Shown in pieces: positions 32,001 to 38,000 of a stretch of DNA of 64,000 nt; position 1 is the stretch's first letter, and every line of letters starts with the position of its first letter. The notes below the pieces were generated by a model that made no database searches, was not told the DNA's origin, and saw nothing but the letters and a program-made list of their open reading frames with translations. The DNA comes from Liolophura sinensis. Lineage: Eukaryota; Mollusca; Polyplacophora; Chitonida; Chitonidae. The position numbers were made by a program, and so were the translations under genes. The stretch is taken from contig NC_088295.1 of NCBI RefSeq assembly GCF_032854445.1, positions 78,644,028-78,708,027 of the forward strand, given 5' to 3'.

Positions 32001-35000
32001 TCCTATACTATACACCTGTCATCTACCATACACCTGTCCTATACTATATAACTGTCCTATACTATATAACTGTCCTATACTGTCTTACTGCATCTTACGT
32101 AAAGAATTTGAGCTAACATAGACAACTAGCTAGTCCACCAGAGCTGCTGTGGACCACACAATGATTTGTTGATAATTTTTGGCTTAAAACACCAATCAAA
32201 AAAGTAATTTACATGTCACAATTTATTTCTTCGTGTGTTACATTGCATATATGGGAATTTCTACAGACATTTGTCATTAAAACTGTGGTTGTCTCCATTT
32301 AACAGAATGGCAAGGCGCCCAGTCGTGGGTTGTCGGATGTATATAGAACTGGTGATTACGAAATTCCGGTGAGCAGTTGTTTGTACCGCATGTTTACGGT
32401 AAATTAAAGTAAATTAGGCAATTGAAGAGTTACATCAGAGGTCAGATAAAGTTTTGGCCATTCTCTCTGACAATGTACATTAAATATTTTTTTAAATAAT
32501 CAAAAAGTTTCAAACATAAGACTTTTATATTTTACCATCATTATTTAATAGATATTAGTCACCTTTTCATGAACACTTCAGCAGCACATTGTCTGATATT
32601 GTAAATGTACATTTCAGGCATGCAGCTTTAAATTTATTGCTCTTTTAATAAAATTTTATCTATCATTTGTTGCTCTTTTAATAGTATTTTATCTATCATG
32701 CTAAAATTGTCATGAAAGTTGTCCCTATATTGAAATATGTGTGTGAAATGTAACAGTGTTACGTTTCACAAATTTTGAATGAGTGTAAATTAAAAACAGC
32801 TATGATTTTTTCCTGGCCCTCACCATATATGTCACGGTTGAATGCGATTCTTAAATGCCTCTCATATGTTCTTTTTCCAATGATGAAACAGGCATTTTGG
32901 TACCTGTTTAACGCTTAGTTTGATGTTGATGTGATGATAGTTTACTATTACTGTGTTGTGTTCTTATGGTTAATGAAGTTTGACAAGACGTGTATATTTT
33001 ATTGCCTTCCTAGTTGAGCGTCCGTAATGAATCCATCCCTGTGTACTGTTCTCCAGACCCGTCGGCATTTGGCTCTATGGATTTACACGTACGTTGTCTG
33101 GTCTCTTTTATTTGTCTTTGAGGTATTGATTTGTCTCGGTTGATTCCCAGTTCATACAGTGGTGTTTTGTCTGTGTTGAACCCCCATTCACAGTGTACGC
33201 TTCCCCTAAATTTATAGAAATCGCGCGAATTGTCAATTAGTCAATAGCTGCAAATCCTGTGAATGCGTAGAAGGTCGACACTTTTGAAATCTTTAATCCT
33301 TAACTCTTTGTTTTGATTTGACATAATCCAGTTATAACCGATCTTACTGGACTCTTCGTGAACTGACGAATATTGTACGACTATATCCTCCAACATAAAT
33401 GAAATAATAGCGAATAGGTTCATGGCATTTCTTCCCACATGTTTTAATGGTCATTCGGCTAAATCATTTCAGTTTATGTAAGTAAAGCTACACTTGAGAA
33501 TATGAAGTAAGAAATAAACTATGCAGGCAGGTATTTTATTTCCTGAATGGATTTGATGGTCGAGTTTTTAAAGTAGTACACGTATATGTAAATGCATATG
33601 ATTTTGATGACTTTGAATTTAGGGCGAAGAAGACGAGCTAATTTACGAGATGATGTTACCAAGGACGAACTGGAATGTGAGTCTGGCAGACATGGACGTG
33701 AGCAATACAGTGATGACTCAGGGTAACTTTGGTGAGTCTCGGCTAGCTCTGTGGAATCACAATGTGGACAAAAGTCTCTGCACTCACGTGGGTCTCAAAC
33801 GTTTTCCAGGTAAGCTGTGATCTCCGTAGTCATTTTCAATAACAATGTCGTTAACTTAATCTATCATCAAGACCATCATGCATTTTCAAATAATTTTGTA
33901 CACACGTTGTATTTGGTTTATCCATGCAAAGGCCCACGGATTTGTTTACACTGCCGGCTTCATGAATCTGTTTAATTGATAAGAATATGTGATATAAAGG
34001 GAGCTGCTACCATGCACCAGTGATTAATTTCGTTAGAAAAAAAAATGAATTCGTAGAACGTTTAGAATCACCGGATTTGTTTTATACAACGGGGAGGTGG
34101 AAGCCACTTATTACTATTTATTGCGGTCAAAGATGGATTATATTATATGTAGGCTATCAGTAAATTTAACACTGAGTTGTCCTCAGGAAATCAAAAGTGC
34201 TAGGCTATTCCATTTATCTTATATTGAACGGCACATACTTAACTGGAGACACATGTACGTGACAATGTACCGTCTTGGCTGTGTATTAAAGACTACAAGC
34301 TCACGAAAAGGTTAAATTTGATTTTGACCTTTGATTTTGTCCAGGAAACGGCTCGGACCAACGGAAGAACTTGATAAACGGCGAGCTGGAGAAACTCAGG
34401 TCCCTGGATCGTTGTATTAGTGTCTTGGCCGTATTAGGGACTTCGACTGATCCGAACACTGGTGAGATGCCATGTCTATTCAGGTCTCGCGTCTTCTGTG
34501 AGAATGTACAAATTACGCAGTAATTAACCAGTATTATCTGTCATCGCTTATGTCGGCCATATTGGAGATAAAGCCTGAGTACACGATGGAGGCAGGTTAT
34601 TTCTCTTAGCGCAAGAATTATTTATTTTGGCAGGGACTTAAAACGCTACAGATAATCATACATGTGTATGCATACAATCCATGTTCATTAGCGCCATGTA
34701 AAATATGAATTTCGCTCGCACTTAAACAAACAAATGTAAACGCGACAGATGCAAATAACCTTGACAATCCCAACTTTTGTATCAATTGTTTTAAATCACA
34801 GGGCTTTATTCTGTAAATATCTGAGCTGTGTTTTTGCTTAAATTCATTCACAACAATTTAATACTCGAGTCCCTAACACAGCCGACAGCTCACCGTAGTC
34901 TCAGTTTCAGATTACCATCCAGTTTGGGTCATGCCTTAATGTTTCAGACTACCATCCAGTTTTGGTAATGTCTTAATGTTTCAGACTACCATCCAGTTTG

Positions 35001-38000
35001 GGTCCTGTCTTAATGTTTCAGACTGCCATCCACTTTGAGTCATGCTTTAATGTTTCAGACTACCATCCAGTTTGGGTCGTGTCTTAATGTTTCAGATTAC
35101 CATCCAGTTTGGGTCATGCCTTAATGTTTCAGACAGCCATTCAATTTGAGCCATTTCTTGATGTTTCAGACTACAATCCGAGATGGGTCATATATGAATG
35201 TTTCAGATTACCATCCAGTGTGGATCATACTTTAATGTTTCAGACAGCCATCCAATTTGGGCCATTTCTTGATGTTTCAGACTACAATCCGAAATGGGTC
35301 ATGTATGAATGTTTCAGATTACCATCCAGTGTGGATCATACTTTAATGTTTCAGACTACCGTCCAGTTTGCATCATGCCTAAAACTTCAGAAGACATTTA
35401 AATAATAGATGTATACAAAGCATCGACTCTCAGAATAAGGTAGGCCTAATGTTGTGGCATGTTGTCAGCGAACTGTGTCAGGGTGCGGCGTCGTGACTGG
35501 TATCTATGGCGTTGTGCTCCAATGAGGCGACACGTTTATCTGCAATGGGTCTTGCCTGCTAAAAAGAGACACCGTCGTAATATAATATGTCCGAAATAAG
35601 GTGGAAAGCGCGGCTGAACCCGAGGCGTACAAATTTGCACTGATTTCCAGTACTGTAGTCAGGCCCACTAGGTCAACAGCTCAGCGTGTGCCGAGAATAT
35701 ATCATCAGATATCCACAACAGTTATCAACAGTTACAACAACGACATACTTTTTGCACACTTTTGCTGAGATGAGGACTCATTCTCTATTCATCTATGTGA
35801 ATTTAGGAGTTTATTCCCATCTCTTCTTGTATTTTTAAAGGCGACAGGTTCTTGATATTAGAATGTACTGAGAGAGGATCTCTGCTGACCTACCTCAAAC
35901 AGAATCGATCTGAGAGTTCTGAAAAGGAGGAACTGACAGAGAAAAGGCTGACCAAGCTGTGTCAGGACGTGGCAAACGGGATGGAGCACATCTCCTCATA
36001 CTCGGTAAGACCGGGATCAAAACCGGGTTGGGGATTTTAAAAACTGTATTTGCAGTTTGAGAATTATTTTTACCCGCCATACAATCTAGTTTTAAGGGGC
36101 CTAAGGGTAAGACAACGCGCTAAGCACTACAGCATTTTATTCGACTTTCTCTAGTAATGAAAAAAAAAGAAATTGATGCAGATGTATCGTCAAATGCGAT
36201 GATAATCTTTAAAGTAAACCTATAGCGTGGATATTTGAGGGACTGTTATTGACAATTCCAAAGTTCTGTTCCTTTCTTTTAATTTGGCGATCTATGACAG
36301 ATTACCAACGTGGACCTGGCTGCGGAGACGGTCCTTCTGGACAAGTACCTGAATGCAAAGATCACTGGGATAGTACATTTTCAGGAAGAAGATCAGACAA
36401 TAGATAAGGTAAAGTCATCTCAAGCTACAGTCACCTCTAGGAGAAGATGCCCATTAGCGTAGCATACTCTAGGCCCAGACGAAAATTGACATTAAATTTT
36501 ATTTTATGATTATTGACTTAAAAATGTCCATTTTGATTGACGGATGGTATGCGAAAGTCTGTTTCGACTCATAGTTTCATATCGCTGGTTGCGTTTCATA
36601 TGAATGAAACAAGTTAGATAATATGTGCTTTTGTGAAATATTTAGAGAGTCATATCCCTATGAGAGTTTACTGTAAATATACTTATGGTGAATAAATACA
36701 ATACAATACAATGCAATACAATATTTCTAGGCTTTTCGGTGCACGTAATTGGTTATATACCTATTCCAGATCAGAGAAAGACAACGTTGGGATGCCATGG
36801 AGACCCTTGCTGATGGCCAGCACACTGTCCACAGTGATGTGTAAGTGTTCTTTGCAGAGCTATTAATTAAATGTTTTATGTCTATATAGATGAAGCGTAG
36901 TTCTCATCAATTACTCCCTATCCTCCAACTCTGTACTTGACTCTCCATCTATTGACTTTGTTTCCTGACTCTCCATCCCCTGTGTCTCTATCCAGTGACT
37001 TGACTCTATGACTCTCCTTCCGTTGATGCTGAACCCACAGTTCCCTGTCACAGATGGAGGGGCAGAGTTCTTGTCCCCTGACTCCCCATCCACTGGCTCT
37101 CCATGCCTTCCGGTCTGTTTCAACTTCTTCAGCCGTCTAAAGTCTAAGGTCAAGCAGTCATTTAGCCGACTACTGTAAGCTGGCTTCGAAAAAGTGACTA
37201 AGTCGTTTCCCTAACGTTAAACTGTCCAAAGCTTAGTCAGCTTACCATGTGACCGCTTTGCAGCAATCTGATTGGTAGAGTTCAAGATGATTATTGTTAA
37301 ATTGGCTTCAGAATGTAAGTAAATTAAATTACTATCTACAAATAAATGGAAAAGATGATAATTTCTTCTTAATTTTTGTTTTTAATACAGTTTACCAACG
37401 AAGGGCGATAACTCTCACAACAGACACTGGAAGGAAAATAACAATAACGGATTAGTTTTAGTGGTTTGCGAGCTTTATAAAAACCTTCATTTGTTGACAG
37501 AAGCCGATTTATTCCTATTTTTCTCAAATCGAATAAATTAACTTTCAAGAAAGGGACTCATGTCACTTCAAACGCCAAATTTTTCCTCTTAGCCACCTTT
37601 AAACGTTACTAAAGATTTTGAGCTATCTTTCAAACTCTAAGACGAAAAGCTTTAGTCGCTAGCCAGATATTTTGTTTCTGAAACGGGTTAGACAAAATTG
37701 CTAGTCGGCTAACTGAATTAGCTGTCTAAGCTTAGCTTTTAGAGTTTTTGTGAAACAGACCCCAGACTCTGCATCCACTGACTTGGATCGTACTGAATCC
37801 CACAGTGTTCTGTTACAGGCGGAGGTATGGGGTTCTTGTCCCCTGACTTCTTTCACTGAATACCACAGTGTTCTGTTACAGGTGGAGGTACGGGGGTCTT
37901 GTCCCCTGACTTCTTTCACTGAATACCACAATGTTCTGTTACAGGTGGAGGTACGGGGTTCTTGTCCCCTAACTTCTTTCACTGAATACCACTGTGTTCT

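Noticed and set aside
31264-32116. Long Pro/Tyr/Thr-rich frames on +
   Set aside because: They are frames through the intron 10 minisatellite; three overlap in different frames.
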